A stretch of 64,000 nucleotides of DNA from JASLCR01 sp964384345 (GCA_964384345.1 CAYLKD010000002.1:1-64000); one strand, 5' to 3'. Shown: positions 50,024-58,367, counted from the stretch's first letter. Notes: generated by a model from the letters alone, not told the origin. Numbers and translations are program-made.

Positions 50024-51744
50024 TTCCTGCAAGTGCAACTGATGCTACGTCATCCACAAAAGGTGTCATACAACTCGCTGGCGATCTTGGCGGTACAGCT
50101 GCCTTGCCTACTGTGCCTGGTTTGGCAGGTAAAGAGCCTACCGTAACGGCTGGTACTACTGCTCAGTATTACCGCGGAGACAAGACGTGGCAGACATTTA
50201 GCAAAGGAGCGCTCGGGTTAGCAAATGTCGATAACACCAGTGACGCGAATAAGCCAATCTCTACAGCTACGCAAACGGCGCTTGATACAAAGCTTACCGC
50301 CTCGGCCACCGACGCCACTATTGCTGCGCTGGTTCAAAACTATGCGAGCTCGACCGGATCAACGCTTTCCAAAACGTATGCGCGGGGCGTCAGCATTAAA
50401 GAGTATGGAGCAACCACAGGCTCTGCGGATAATGCTGCTGCTATACAGTCGGCTATTGATGCTGTCGCAACAGACGGCGGCGGCGTCATATTCATACCAC
50501 GCGGGACATGGATAACCGGTCCAATCGTTATGAAAACTGGTGTGACTGTAGCAGGTGAAGGTTACAATAGCATTCTTAAGCTTAAGAATGGCTCAAACGC
50601 TCACATGTTCACGTTGGCAACGGCCAGTGAAAAATGGACAGGTTTTCGCGATGTGCGTCTAGATGGAAATAAGGCAAATCAAACCTCTGGTGATATCATT
50701 CACTACGATCAAACTGGCTATACATCATCTGACACTACGACACTACTCGTCGCAGATCCAAATCATTATTTGCATCGTGTTGTTTTGATCAACGCAAAGG
50801 GGCATGGGTTTTATCACTACTCGGACTCAAATGGTGCATGTCAGCTGATTGATGTAGTATCGTACGGCAATGATAACACGGCATTTTATATAGCATCACC
50901 AGATAACCAACTCGATCACTGTATTGGAGCTGGCTCTGGACAGCAAGGCTTCAATATTTCGGGCAATCAAAATCGATTACTTGGTTGTAAAGCATTCATC
51001 AATGGGCAAATCACCGCTTCAAACGGAGTTGGATTTTTGGTAAGTGGTGGCCGTAACGACTTGATCCACTGTGAGGCGCAGGATAATCGAAACCATGGAT
51101 TTAGCTTGGTTGCCTTGGCGGACGCAATTGTTATCGTAAAGTCTGAGCGAAATGGACTTGGAGCTGGCGGTAACCCTACTGGAGGGGTTGGAGATGGTAT
51201 GTATGCTCAAGCAGTCACTAATTCTCATATCGTACTCAATGCAACTGACCGGCTAGTATCAAGTACCGCAATGCAGCGATGGGGTTATAACCTCGGAGCT
51301 GGCAATGACGGAAATATAGTACAAATTACCGGAGGAGCAAATTCAACCGGTACAGCGGGAATTGGTTCGTGGGGCCCTAATAGCATTGTTACCGAAGTTT
51401 TCCAGGGTAAAATGGTTGCACGACCGATTGCTCCGTCTGCAGCAACATCACAATCCGGTACAACGTATACAGCGGTAATGGCTGATGCGGGTACCGTCGT
51501 TGAAATGAATAATGCCGCAGCTTCGACATTTACTATCCCGCCAAATTCTTCGGTCGCTTTCCCAATCGGTACGGTAATTGAAGTCGACCAAATGGGTGCT
51601 GGACAAGTGACGCTAGCAGCTGGTGCTGGCGTGACGCTGAGATCACGCGGCGGTGCTTATAAGCTCACTGCACAATATTCGGTAGCATCTTTACGTAAAC
51701 GTGCGGATGACGAATGGGTTGTTGTAGGAGATTTGACACCGTGA
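50020..51744 (+). CDS. Tail-fibre-like beta-helix protein, C-terminal part
   Basis: A 574-aa protein with a second copy of the IQLAGDLGGTAALPTVPGLAGK...GLANVDNTSD module, then SIKEYGATTGSADNAAAIQSAID...GGGVIFIPRGTW, the start of a pectate-lyase-type right-handed beta helix (residues ~120-450), and a compact C-terminal domain. Phage and bacterial surface proteins use such helices to bind or cut glycans. It starts as GTGA overlapping the previous stop. It probably forms one gene with 49304-50023. Confidence 0.8.
   Translation: MIPASATDATSSTKGVIQLAGDLGGTAALPTVPGLAGKEPTVTAGTTAQYYRGDKTWQTFSKGALGLANVDNTSDANKPISTATQTALDTKLTASATDATIAALVQNYASSTGSTLSKTYARGVSIKEYGATTGSADNAAAIQSAIDAVATDGGGVIFIPRGTWITGPIVMKTGVTVAGEGYNSILKLKNGSNAHMFTLATASEKWTGFRDVRLDGNKANQTSGDIIHYDQTGYTSSDTTTLLVADPNHYLHRVVLINAKGHGFYHYSDSNGACQLIDVVSYGNDNTAFYIASPDNQLDHCIGAGSGQQGFNISGNQNRLLGCKAFINGQITASNGVGFLVSGGRNDLIHCEAQDNRNHGFSLVALADAIVIVKSERNGLGAGGNPTGGVGDGMYAQAVTNSHIVLNATDRLVSSTAMQRWGYNLGAGNDGNIVQITGGANSTGTAGIGSWGPNSIVTEVFQGKMVARPIAPSAATSQSGTTYTAVMADAGTVVEMNNAAASTFTIPPNSSVAFPIGTVIEVDQMGAGQVTLAAGAGVTLRSRGGAYKLTAQYSVASLRKRADDEWVVVGDLTP
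50041..50132 (+). repeat. Tail-fibre module repeat, copy 2 (92 nt)
   Basis: Aligns without gaps to 49589-49680 with scattered synonymous changes, so the duplication is not very recent but is maintained at protein level. Confidence 0.8.
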
Positions 51745-52334
51745 GAGGTGGCGTCATAGCATCGTCACAACGACGAGGAGCTATAATCACTAACCCTCCT
51801 ATTTCAGATACGTTTTCAACGACATTCTCAACAACGAACTGGGCAGGAAATTCGTATGGGGTCTCTACTGTTAGTGGGCGTCTGCGGATTCCATGTACAT
51901 CCAGCTATCCCCAAGCAGAAACCGCTGCGGTATTTGATATAAACTTGTACGCACTGTGGATTGAATTACCAACTGTACCGGTTGCGGGTAATGGTACGAC
52001 GCAGACTCATTTCGCGATTGAAAATAGTGGGCGTTCTAGTTTAGCCTCATTTAATTTATCTGGTGCGCCACTATCAATAGCTATGCAACTTACCGGTTCC
52101 TCCACGACGTTCTTAACGTATAATGCAACTAATCATCGTTGGTTACGTTTTCGGTTACTGAGTGGTAATTTACTGTGGGAAGTGTCACCTGACAAAATTA
52201 CATGGACACAGATTCGCACGATTGCAGCTCCCGCGTGGGCCACTGCTGGTTCACTGAGGGTTCTGGTTGACAGTAGTTATTATGGAACAGAGACTGCACC
52301 TGGCAATGCAGAATTTGATAATTTTAACGTTTGA
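51741..52334 (+). CDS. Beta-sandwich surface protein, partner of the tail-fibre-like gene
   Basis: A 197-aa protein, Ser/Thr-rich and beta-rich, with LamG- or carbohydrate-binding-like spacing (WIELPTVPVAG, RFRLLSGNLLWEVSPD, FDNFNV at the end). No family certain. It starts with GTG overlapping the preceding stop (GTGA), GGAG upstream, so it is coupled to the beta-helix gene and may be part of the same surface structure. No signal peptide is visible in any of the three proteins. Confidence 0.65.
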   Translation: MRGGVIASSQRRGAIITNPPISDTFSTTFSTTNWAGNSYGVSTVSGRLRIPCTSSYPQAETAAVFDINLYALWIELPTVPVAGNGTTQTHFAIENSGRSSLASFNLSGAPLSIAMQLTGSSTTFLTYNATNHRWLRFRLLSGNLLWEVSPDKITWTQIRTIAAPAWATAGSLRVLVDSSYYGTETAPGNAEFDNFNV

Positions 52335-52372
52335 TCCATTAATCTGCATACCAAACAGGTATACTTAGTAGA

Positions 52373-53650
52373 ATGATACAATCAATCACCGAAGAGCTTA
52401 GTTTAGAAAAAATTGTTGGCGGCGGGCAAGCGCTCGGTGTGTTGGCCGATGGGCGCAAAGCGTTCGTGTGGGGAGGTCTTCCTGGTGAAACGGTTGTGGC
52501 AACCTTCAACAAGCAAAAAAAACGTTTCGTAGATGGCGTCGTGGATCGTGTGGTGCAGCCGAGTCCTGCACGTATCCAAGCTAAGGACCCAGACAGTTAT
52601 CTTAGTACGTCGCCGTGGCAAATCATGGATTTTGCAAGTGAGCAACGCTATAAGGCAGAGTTAGTACGCGAAGCATATGCGCTGCACAATATCGAATTGC
52701 CAGATACGATTGATATTTATACAGACAACAATGAGTATGGTTATCGCAACAAAATCGAATGTAGCTTTATGTGGGACGATAAAACGCAGCAGCTTGATCT
52801 AGCATTTTTTAAACGTGGCTCACACGAGAAAATTGCCATTTCAGGAACAGCAATAGCACATCCGAGCCTCAATTCCTTAGCTGTCCAAATTCGTGACGTA
52901 TTTCGACAGAAGCCCACGACTATGCAGTCGTTAGTATCGTTACTCATTCGCTGTGATCAAATGGGAAACTGCGTCTTCCAACTCTTTACAACAAATAAAG
53001 ATGCATTTGCGCTGACGAGTGATGAATTCGAGGCGCTAACATCGTCTGGTGGTGAACTCATCTATGTCGATCCCGTGACCCGGGCAACGAAAGTATTGGT
53101 TACCTATGGCACGACAACGCTAACGGATACAATACTTGGTACTTCGTTTCAGTACAAATGTGACAGTTTTTTCCAAGGAAATGTTCCACTCTATGAGCAG
53201 GCTCTGACAGATATGAAACAATGGGTTGGTGAAGGTCCGGTAGTTGATATGTATAGCGGCGTCGGTACAATTGGCTTTACGGTCGGCGGCGACAATCTTA
53301 CTCTTATAGAATCCAACAAATCAGCAATTGATGAAATGAAGCGTAATCGTTATGAGCTTGGAAAAAAAGCAACAATAATCGAAGCAACCTCGGAAGCATC
53401 TTTAGAATATATCGTGCCTGAGGCAACTATTATAGTTGATCCACCACGTGCAGGGCTACATGAAGCTGTCGTTGATCAGCTGCTAGCAAAAAAGCCCTCA
53501 CGAATAATCTATCTAAGTTGCAATCCCGTCACGCAAGCTCGTGATATAAAATACCTCAGTGCAAGCTATAAAATTATATATCAAAGAGGTTATAACTTTT
53601 TCCCACGCACACCGCACATCGAGTATCTCGTCGTCTTGGACCTGCAGTAG
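52373..53650 (+). CDS. TrmA/RlmD-family RNA (uracil-5) methyltransferase
   Basis: A 425-aa protein. It has an N-terminal TRAM-like domain, VVDMYSGVGTIGF as the SAM site, VDPPRAGL, and the catalytic Cys in IYLSCNPVTQARD. Targets in the family are U54 in tRNA or U747/U1939 in 23S rRNA. The [4Fe-4S] cysteine cluster normally near residues 70-90 (CGGC-type) is replaced by LSTSPWQ, so it is a cluster-free form. TATACT is 7 nt before the ATG (leaderless). Confidence 0.92.
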   Translation: MIQSITEELSLEKIVGGGQALGVLADGRKAFVWGGLPGETVVATFNKQKKRFVDGVVDRVVQPSPARIQAKDPDSYLSTSPWQIMDFASEQRYKAELVREAYALHNIELPDTIDIYTDNNEYGYRNKIECSFMWDDKTQQLDLAFFKRGSHEKIAISGTAIAHPSLNSLAVQIRDVFRQKPTTMQSLVSLLIRCDQMGNCVFQLFTTNKDAFALTSDEFEALTSSGGELIYVDPVTRATKVLVTYGTTTLTDTILGTSFQYKCDSFFQGNVPLYEQALTDMKQWVGEGPVVDMYSGVGTIGFTVGGDNLTLIESNKSAIDEMKRNRYELGKKATIIEATSEASLEYIVPEATIIVDPPRAGLHEAVVDQLLAKKPSRIIYLSCNPVTQARDIKYLSASYKIIYQRGYNFFPRTPHIEYLVVLDLQ

Positions 53651-53763
53651 CAACGCGTAGTATCATTTACTACTAAATAACCATTTGTATGTAATGCAAC
53701 ATATTGTATAATTGGAAATGGTGAGGGGCTGGCTCTCATCATCACACCTCTCTTGGAGGAACG

Positions 53764-54363
53764 ATGAAATACCGCTTGAAAGAAATCAGGCGCAAGACCG
53801 TGCGTCCGGTCTTGGCGATGATCCTCGCGCTCATGCTCGGCTGCAGCATCACCACGCCGTCCATCGCGAGCGCCTCGGCGCCTAGTACCCAGCAGACCAC
53901 CGTGTCTGTTTCGGCATCGAATGCCGCTGCACCAACCGTTCAGGCGTCTGTCACAAGCACCATCCGTGCCTGCTGGCGGAGCTACCAGTTCTTCGGCGGT
54001 CGCGACCACCAGTCCGTCTCCTACAACCTGTACCTCTACGAGGACCACGGGACAGGACTGGATGTCTACCGCGCTGAAGCGACGGTGATCTCGCACAACT
54101 TCGACTCCGGTGCGCCCTACGAGGTGCTACGGAACCAGATCAACGTGCTCAACCTCGGGTACGGTGATCGGGTACTGGAGACATCGGGCGCTCCGATCAA
54201 CTACGGCGAGCCGCGCGTCGATGCGATGACGGGTCACTGGCCCAGTGTCGTCGCGTACCCGAGCGCGCTCAGGGTCCGGCTGCACGGCTCCACGAGATGG
54301 AGCGACGGCAAGGTCGTCAACTGGCAGACCGGCCTCCTGGTGTGGGGTCAGACCAACTGCTGA
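53764..54363 (+). CDS. GC-rich secreted protein of foreign appearance
   Basis: A 199-aa protein with a signal peptide (residues 1-~38, after basic KEIRRKTVRP) and a mature domain with two Cys near ACWRSYQ and QTNC. Codon use is strongly GC-rich (one line ~62%), against ~43% in flanking genes, so it was probably acquired from a high-GC donor such as an actinobacterium. GGAGG sits at good distance from the ATG, TATAAT is at 53705-53710. No function recognised. Confidence 0.78.
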   Translation: MKYRLKEIRRKTVRPVLAMILALMLGCSITTPSIASASAPSTQQTTVSVSASNAAAPTVQASVTSTIRACWRSYQFFGGRDHQSVSYNLYLYEDHGTGLDVYRAEATVISHNFDSGAPYEVLRNQINVLNLGYGDRVLETSGAPINYGEPRVDAMTGHWPSVVAYPSALRVRLHGSTRWSDGKVVNWQTGLLVWGQTNC

Positions 54364-54403
54364 CCCACCCACGCCACTACCCCTACTAGAGGAAGGAGTG
54401 CTC

Positions 54404-54435
54404 ATGAAGCACCCCTCAAGTAGGGGTGCTTTCAT
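54404..54435 (+). terminator. Terminator after the GC-rich secreted gene
   Basis: A 10-bp GC-rich stem (54407-54416 with 54422-54431), loop CAAGT, extended by ATG/CAT with one bulge, followed by GTTTT. Confidence 0.75.
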
Positions 54436-54445
54436 GTTTTGCTGA
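54404..54445 (+). CDS. 13-codon mini-ORF overlapping a terminator hairpin
   Basis: GGAAGGAG (54391-54398) precedes ATG by ~5 nt. The reading frame (MKHPSSRGAFMFC) lies within a strong AAGCACCCCT/AGGGGTGCTT hairpin (54407-54431). A ribosome translating it would melt the stem, so this could be a leader-peptide attenuator ahead of rsgA, or just a terminator with a chance SD. Confidence 0.4.
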   Translation: MKHPSSRGAFMFC

Positions 54446-54485
54446 AATTATAGATACATCACTATTCATGACATACTAGTAAAAG

Positions 54486-55532
54486 ATGAAAACACTACAA
54501 ATGTATGGCTGGACACATCACGATCAGACTAGTTGGGACAGCTTAGGCCTACACAGCTTGAAGCCAGCACGAGTGATAGCTGATTTCGGTACTTCGCTCA
54601 CAATTGCGTATCCTGAGACTGCAACTGCTGAGCTCACCGGTAAATTAGCGCATCATACAAACAGGGAGGTATCACCAAAAGTAGGCGATTGGGTTGCGGC
54701 GCGTATCCTCGATGACAGTAGTGCAGTGATCGAATCTGTCGTGTGTCGGCGAAATGCTATTGCGCGAAAAGTTGTAGGTAAACGAACATCGAAGCAGATC
54801 ATCGCAGCCAATGTCGATGTTGCATTTGTGCTACTTGCGCTCGATAACGATTTTAGTATTGAACGATTGCAGCGCTTTTTGTTTCAGCTTGTGAGGGAGA
54901 ACATAAGCCCAGTGATTGTTCTGAATAAAGCCGATAAAACGAATGACGTACCGTCGTATCTGGAGCAACTACGTACGATAGAGCATCCCATCGTCGTGAC
55001 GACTGCAGTCGAAGGGGTCGGAATAGACAAGGTACTCGAATTCATCGCGCCTGGTCGGACGGCGATGCTACTTGGCTCGTCAGGTGTGGGCAAATCGACA
55101 CTGACCAATCGGCTGCTTCAGCGCGACGAGCAAGCAACTCAAGCCGTCAGAACGTCAGATGCTACAGGAAAGCATACGACTGTGCACCGCGAGTTGTTTG
55201 TACTGCCAAACGGTGGGCTCCTTATCGATAACCCAGGAGTACGAGAATTTGCTCTCTGGGGAATAGAAGACGACGTCGATCTACTGTACGCCGATATTGT
55301 AGCGCTCAGTCGTCTCTGTAGATTTGATGATTGTCGGCATGAAAAAGAATCTGGATGCGCTATAAAAAAAGCGTTGCAAAACGGTCTGCTTGATAAAAAC
55401 CACTATGCAAATTATTGCAAAATGCGCAGCGAGTTAGTTGGTTTGAATAAGAGGACTGTCGTCGCACGCGCAAAGGCGAATCAGCGGCCACCAAGAAATT
55501 CGAATTGGAACGACGAGGAATGGTACGGCTAG
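54486..55532 (+). CDS. rsgA: Ribosome small-subunit-dependent GTPase RsgA
   Basis: A 348-aa circularly permuted GTPase for 30S maturation. OB-like N-terminus, then NKAD (G4) before LLGSSGVGKSTLTNRLL (G1), then IDNPGVREFALWG (G3), and a C-terminal zinc knuckle with CRFDDCRHEKESGC. CATACT lies 8 nt before the ATG (leaderless). Confidence 0.95.
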   Translation: MKTLQMYGWTHHDQTSWDSLGLHSLKPARVIADFGTSLTIAYPETATAELTGKLAHHTNREVSPKVGDWVAARILDDSSAVIESVVCRRNAIARKVVGKRTSKQIIAANVDVAFVLLALDNDFSIERLQRFLFQLVRENISPVIVLNKADKTNDVPSYLEQLRTIEHPIVVTTAVEGVGIDKVLEFIAPGRTAMLLGSSGVGKSTLTNRLLQRDEQATQAVRTSDATGKHTTVHRELFVLPNGGLLIDNPGVREFALWGIEDDVDLLYADIVALSRLCRFDDCRHEKESGCAIKKALQNGLLDKNHYANYCKMRSELVGLNKRTVVARAKANQRPPRNSNWNDEEWYG

Positions 55533-55603
55533 AGAGGGAGCTTAGGCTTTTTGTCTTTTTTTGGTTTTTTAACGTTCTTTTTTTGATCAGTGCCTTTAGA
55601 CAT
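55529..55603 (-). CDS. Lys-rich small protein (24 aa)
   Basis: M-S-K-G-T-D-Q-K-K-N followed by KKPKKDKKPKLP-type basic sequence, stop overlapping the rsgA stop. AAGGAAT is about 8 nt upstream of the ATG. The composition is like known tiny basic proteins of ribosomal or nucleoid character. Too short for automatic callers. Confidence 0.55.
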   Translation of the reverse strand: MSKGTDQKKNVKKPKKDKKPKLPL

Positions 55604-55678
55604 AATGTATTCCTTGTTTAATGAATGTAGTATAGCAGTAAAACAAAACTGATACAGCGAGTTTTATATGAATATAAA

Positions 55679-55710
55679 AATAGACAGGAGTTTCTTACGC
55701 TACTGTCTAT
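55679..55710 (-). terminator. Terminator of the 28-aa basic protein gene
   Basis: ATAGACAG/CTGTCTAT stem with a 15-nt loop, then TTTTTA on the minus strand, 22 nt past the stop. Confidence 0.7.
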
Positions 55711-55731
55711 CTATTCGCATATAAAAAAATA

Positions 55732-55818
55732 CTACGCGTTGCGCTGGTTATTGCCGCCGAGTTTTTTCTTGAGTGCGCGTTTTCGAGAAGCGCTGTGTCG
55801 ATTCTTTTGTTTGGCCAT
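55732..55818 (-). CDS. Arg/Lys-rich small protein (28 aa)
   Basis: Starts MAKQKNRHSASRKRALKKKL and ends NNQRNA. GGAAGGAA is 5-6 nt upstream of the ATG, and a dedicated terminator follows. It resembles very small ribosomal-type proteins, but no family is certain. Adjacent to another basic small ORF in the same orientation. Confidence 0.6.
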   Translation of the reverse strand: MAKQKNRHSASRKRALKKKLGGNNQRNA

Positions 55819-55941
55819 ATGTTCCTTCCGTATGTATTATGCCTATGGTAGCACGAAACTCCTCAGATTTACAGGTTTTGTGGTATAATCATAAACAGTT
55901 AAGTATAGAATACTTACGCAATCCAGAAAGAGGAAGTCGCC

Positions 55942-56175
55942 ATGAAGACAAGTACCAAAGCATTTTTTGAATCAGAAATAGGGTTGTCACTTCGTCAGCA
56001 ACTTCTCGATATGGTAGCGAATGAGCAATATAGTACCGTTACTATGTACTCTACTCAAGATAAAGACGGACTCACTTTTGTGCAAAAGCACATGAACTAT
56101 ATGGGTCAGTTTGCTGGTCTTAACCACCAACAATACATCTCAAACTTGAAACTGATGACTAGAAAAAGTAGCTAA
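55942..56175 (+). CDS. Hypothetical 77-aa protein
   Basis: A soluble protein, helical at the start, with no known motif. GAGGAAG is 6 nt upstream of the ATG. TATAAT at ~55883 gives a leader of ~45 nt. It ends at the hairpin shared with the aldo/keto reductase. Confidence 0.7.
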   Translation: MKTSTKAFFESEIGLSLRQQLLDMVANEQYSTVTMYSTQDKDGLTFVQKHMNYMGQFAGLNHQQYISNLKLMTRKSS

Positions 56176-56194
56176 AGCATTTTTCTCAGTTTGT

Positions 56195-56239
56195 GAGCCA
56201 GATTTTGGGCTTTCACGCCCACATTGATCACGCTGGCTC
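56195..56239. other. Nested hairpin between convergent genes
   Basis: GAGCCAG/CTGGCTC outer stem enclosing a GGGC/GCCC hairpin. It lies between two convergent genes and probably ends both transcripts, though neither strand has a strong T-run. Confidence 0.45.
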
Positions 56240-56240
56240 T

Positions 56241-57083
56241 TCAGTGCATATTCATTGTTGCAGGATCTGGACCTTGTCGGGTACCATTTTCAAGTTCATT
56301 TATAACTTGCATGTCATCTGAGTTTAGCTCAAAATCAAACACATCAATATTTTGCTCGATTCGCTCTTTGTGCACTGACTTAGGTATAACGATGAGGTTA
56401 TTTTGAATATGCCATCTGATGACCACTTGTGCAGGTGATTTGCCATACTGCTTGGCAATTGAAGCAAGGGATTCTTCTTGTAAGAGGTTGCCTCTACTAC
56501 CACCTATCGGGCTCCATGACTCAACGTGGATATTGTTTGATGCACAAAAATCACGTAACTCTTGCTGTGGTAAGTATGGATGTAGCTCAATTTGATTAAC
56601 GACTGGTGGAACTGTAGCGACTGCGAGAAGTTCACGTAGCTCTTTAACGGGGAAGTTGCAAACGCCAATTGAGCGTATTTTGCCTTCTTTTTGAAGTGCT
56701 TCAAATACGTTCCAGGTTTGAATGAATAAGCCTACATCGGGCATGGGCCAATGGATGAGATAGAGATCAATATAATCTACACCTAGCTTTTGTAAACTAG
56801 CTTCAAATGCTGAGCGGACTTTATCGGCACTGCCTTGGTCGGCATTCCATAATTTTGTAGTAACAAACAGTTCTTCTCGTGGAACAGTGCTTGCAGCAAT
56901 CGCGCGACCAACGCCGGCTTCATTTTGGTAAACGGCAGCAGTGTCTAATAGTCGGTAACCTGCATCGATTGCCCACGATACAGCATGCTCGACTTCTTTG
57001 TCACTGGCTTGCCAAACGCCGAGGCCTAGCTGTGGCATCGTATTGCCGTCATTCAATTTTACGGATGGTAATTCTGTATACAT
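56241..57083 (-). CDS. Aldo/keto reductase
   Basis: A 280-aa NADPH-dependent reductase with LDTAAVYQNEAGVGRAI (catalytic Asp and Tyr), TTKLW (Lys), IHWP (His) and VIPKSV (NADPH site). Similar to 2,5-diketo-gluconate reductases. GGAGGT lies at good distance from the ATG. The physiological substrate is unknown. Confidence 0.94.
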   Translation of the reverse strand: MYTELPSVKLNDGNTMPQLGLGVWQASDKEVEHAVSWAIDAGYRLLDTAAVYQNEAGVGRAIAASTVPREELFVTTKLWNADQGSADKVRSAFEASLQKLGVDYIDLYLIHWPMPDVGLFIQTWNVFEALQKEGKIRSIGVCNFPVKELRELLAVATVPPVVNQIELHPYLPQQELRDFCASNNIHVESWSPIGGSRGNLLQEESLASIAKQYGKSPAQVVIRWHIQNNLIVIPKSVHKERIEQNIDVFDFELNSDDMQVINELENGTRQGPDPATMNMH

Positions 57084-57204
57084 GATGATACCTCCTATAT
57101 CTGTTTCTAGTATACAAGATGAAGGTAGAGCATGTAAAAAAGTATCCTTTTTGGATCAACTCTTTACTATTTTCTGCGTGGTATACTTGACTGGTAACAA
57201 CAAT

Positions 57205-57373
57205 TAATCACGTATTGAGAGTGCAGCGAGAGAACTAGCTCTATGACCTGCCGGCAACCGATCAAATTCGGTGCCCCTTCTAGCCCTATCTGGGAAAGAT
57301 AACAAGCTACCTCCTTTTGTCATCTTTCCTGCGACTTGCGGCCGAGAAAGATACGTAAAAAAGGAGTTTTTTT
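57205..57373 (+). promoter_or_regulatory. S-box (SAM-I family) riboswitch with terminator/SD-sequestering platform
   Basis: The aptamer (~57212-57306) shows GAGAGTGCAGCGA, a central UGACC...GCCGGCAACC, a P3 loop ACCGA-TTCGGT followed by GTGCCCCTTC, and P4 GCCC-GGG. GGAAAGAT (57293-57300) can pair with ATCTTTCC (57322-57329) as an antiterminator. With SAM bound, ATCTTTC instead pairs with GAAAGAT (57346-57352), and CTCCTTTT (57311-57318) with AAAAGGAG (57359-57366), burying the metK SD. Seven T follow (57367-57373), so the same hairpin can stop transcription and translation. Confidence 0.8.
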
Positions 57374-58351
57374 ATGGCAATGTATCGTAGCGCAGAAAGC
57401 GTGAGTCCGAAGCATCCAGATAAACTGTGTGATCAAATATCAGATGCGATTTTGGATGCCTATCTCAAAGTTGATCCAGATGCACGGGTCGCGGTTGAGA
57501 CAGTCGGGGGTCATGGCAAAGTATTTATCACTGGAGAAGTAACTGCTCGCATGCATATAGCTGTAGCTCCCATCGTCAATCGTCTCGCGGGTGATGTGCA
57601 ACTCGAAGTTCATTTGGTGACTCAAAGTCCGGAGATCGCTTCGGGCGTTGATACCGGCGGCGCTGGTGACCAAGGTATTATGGTTGGCTACGCCTGTGAT
57701 GAAACCGATGAACTCTTGCCGCTTGAAGTAGTTCTCTCGCGCACGCTCAACCAAGCGTTATATGAACGATGGCCATATGATGGCAAAACACAGATCACTC
57801 TCAAAAACGACAAAATCACGGCCGTTGTTGCCAGCTTTCAGCATGCTCCACGAGAAGAACTCGAAACGCAGGTATTATCATGGATTAAAAAAGATTCACG
57901 AGCAAAAGTAGATTCCTCTTCATTCGAGTTGCATGCGAATCCGGCCGGGGACTGGAAGCAGGGCGGATTTGACGCGGATGCTGGACTCACCGGACGAAAA
58001 CTAGTTGTCGACAACTATGGTCCACGAATACCTATCGGCGGCGGCTGTTTTAGTGGCAAAGATGCCAGCAAAGTAGACCGATCGGCGGCATACATGGCCC
58101 GTAAAATTGCTCGAGATTACCTACGGAGCCGAAAAGCACATGAAGTCTATTGTCATTTGGCATATGCAATTGGTTATGATCAACCGCTAGAGGCGTCAGT
58201 AACAATCGATGGCAAGCAAGAGCTCGTGCGAGGGTATGACATAACTCCACGAGGCATCATACAGCATCTTGACCTAAGAACACCGATATATGAAGCAACA
58301 GCGCGGTACGGACATTTTGGACATCCTTCGTTTAACTGGGAAAAAGATTGA
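57374..58351 (+). CDS. metK: S-adenosylmethionine synthetase (short form)
   Basis: A 325-aa enzyme making SAM from methionine and ATP. SAESVSPKHPDKLCDQISDAILD (N-terminal motif), GAGDQGIMVGYA and GGGCFSGKDASKVDRSAAYMAR are all present. It is ~55 aa shorter than typical MetK, mainly by trimmed loops, as in many Patescibacteria. It is under control of the upstream SAM riboswitch, giving product feedback. Its stop overlaps the palindrome upstream of the ArsR gene. Confidence 0.96.
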   Translation: MAMYRSAESVSPKHPDKLCDQISDAILDAYLKVDPDARVAVETVGGHGKVFITGEVTARMHIAVAPIVNRLAGDVQLEVHLVTQSPEIASGVDTGGAGDQGIMVGYACDETDELLPLEVVLSRTLNQALYERWPYDGKTQITLKNDKITAVVASFQHAPREELETQVLSWIKKDSRAKVDSSSFELHANPAGDWKQGGFDADAGLTGRKLVVDNYGPRIPIGGGCFSGKDASKVDRSAAYMARKIARDYLRSRKAHEVYCHLAYAIGYDQPLEASVTIDGKQELVRGYDITPRGIIQHLDLRTPIYEATARYGHFGHPSFNWEKD

Positions 58352-58367
58352 AATATTTAAATATTTC
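58350..58367. promoter_or_regulatory. 18-bp perfect palindrome, likely ArsR operator
   Basis: GAAATATTTAAATATTTC is its own reverse complement. It lies just before the -10 box TATAAT (58370-58375) of the ArsR gene, where a bound repressor would block RNA polymerase. Confidence 0.7.
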
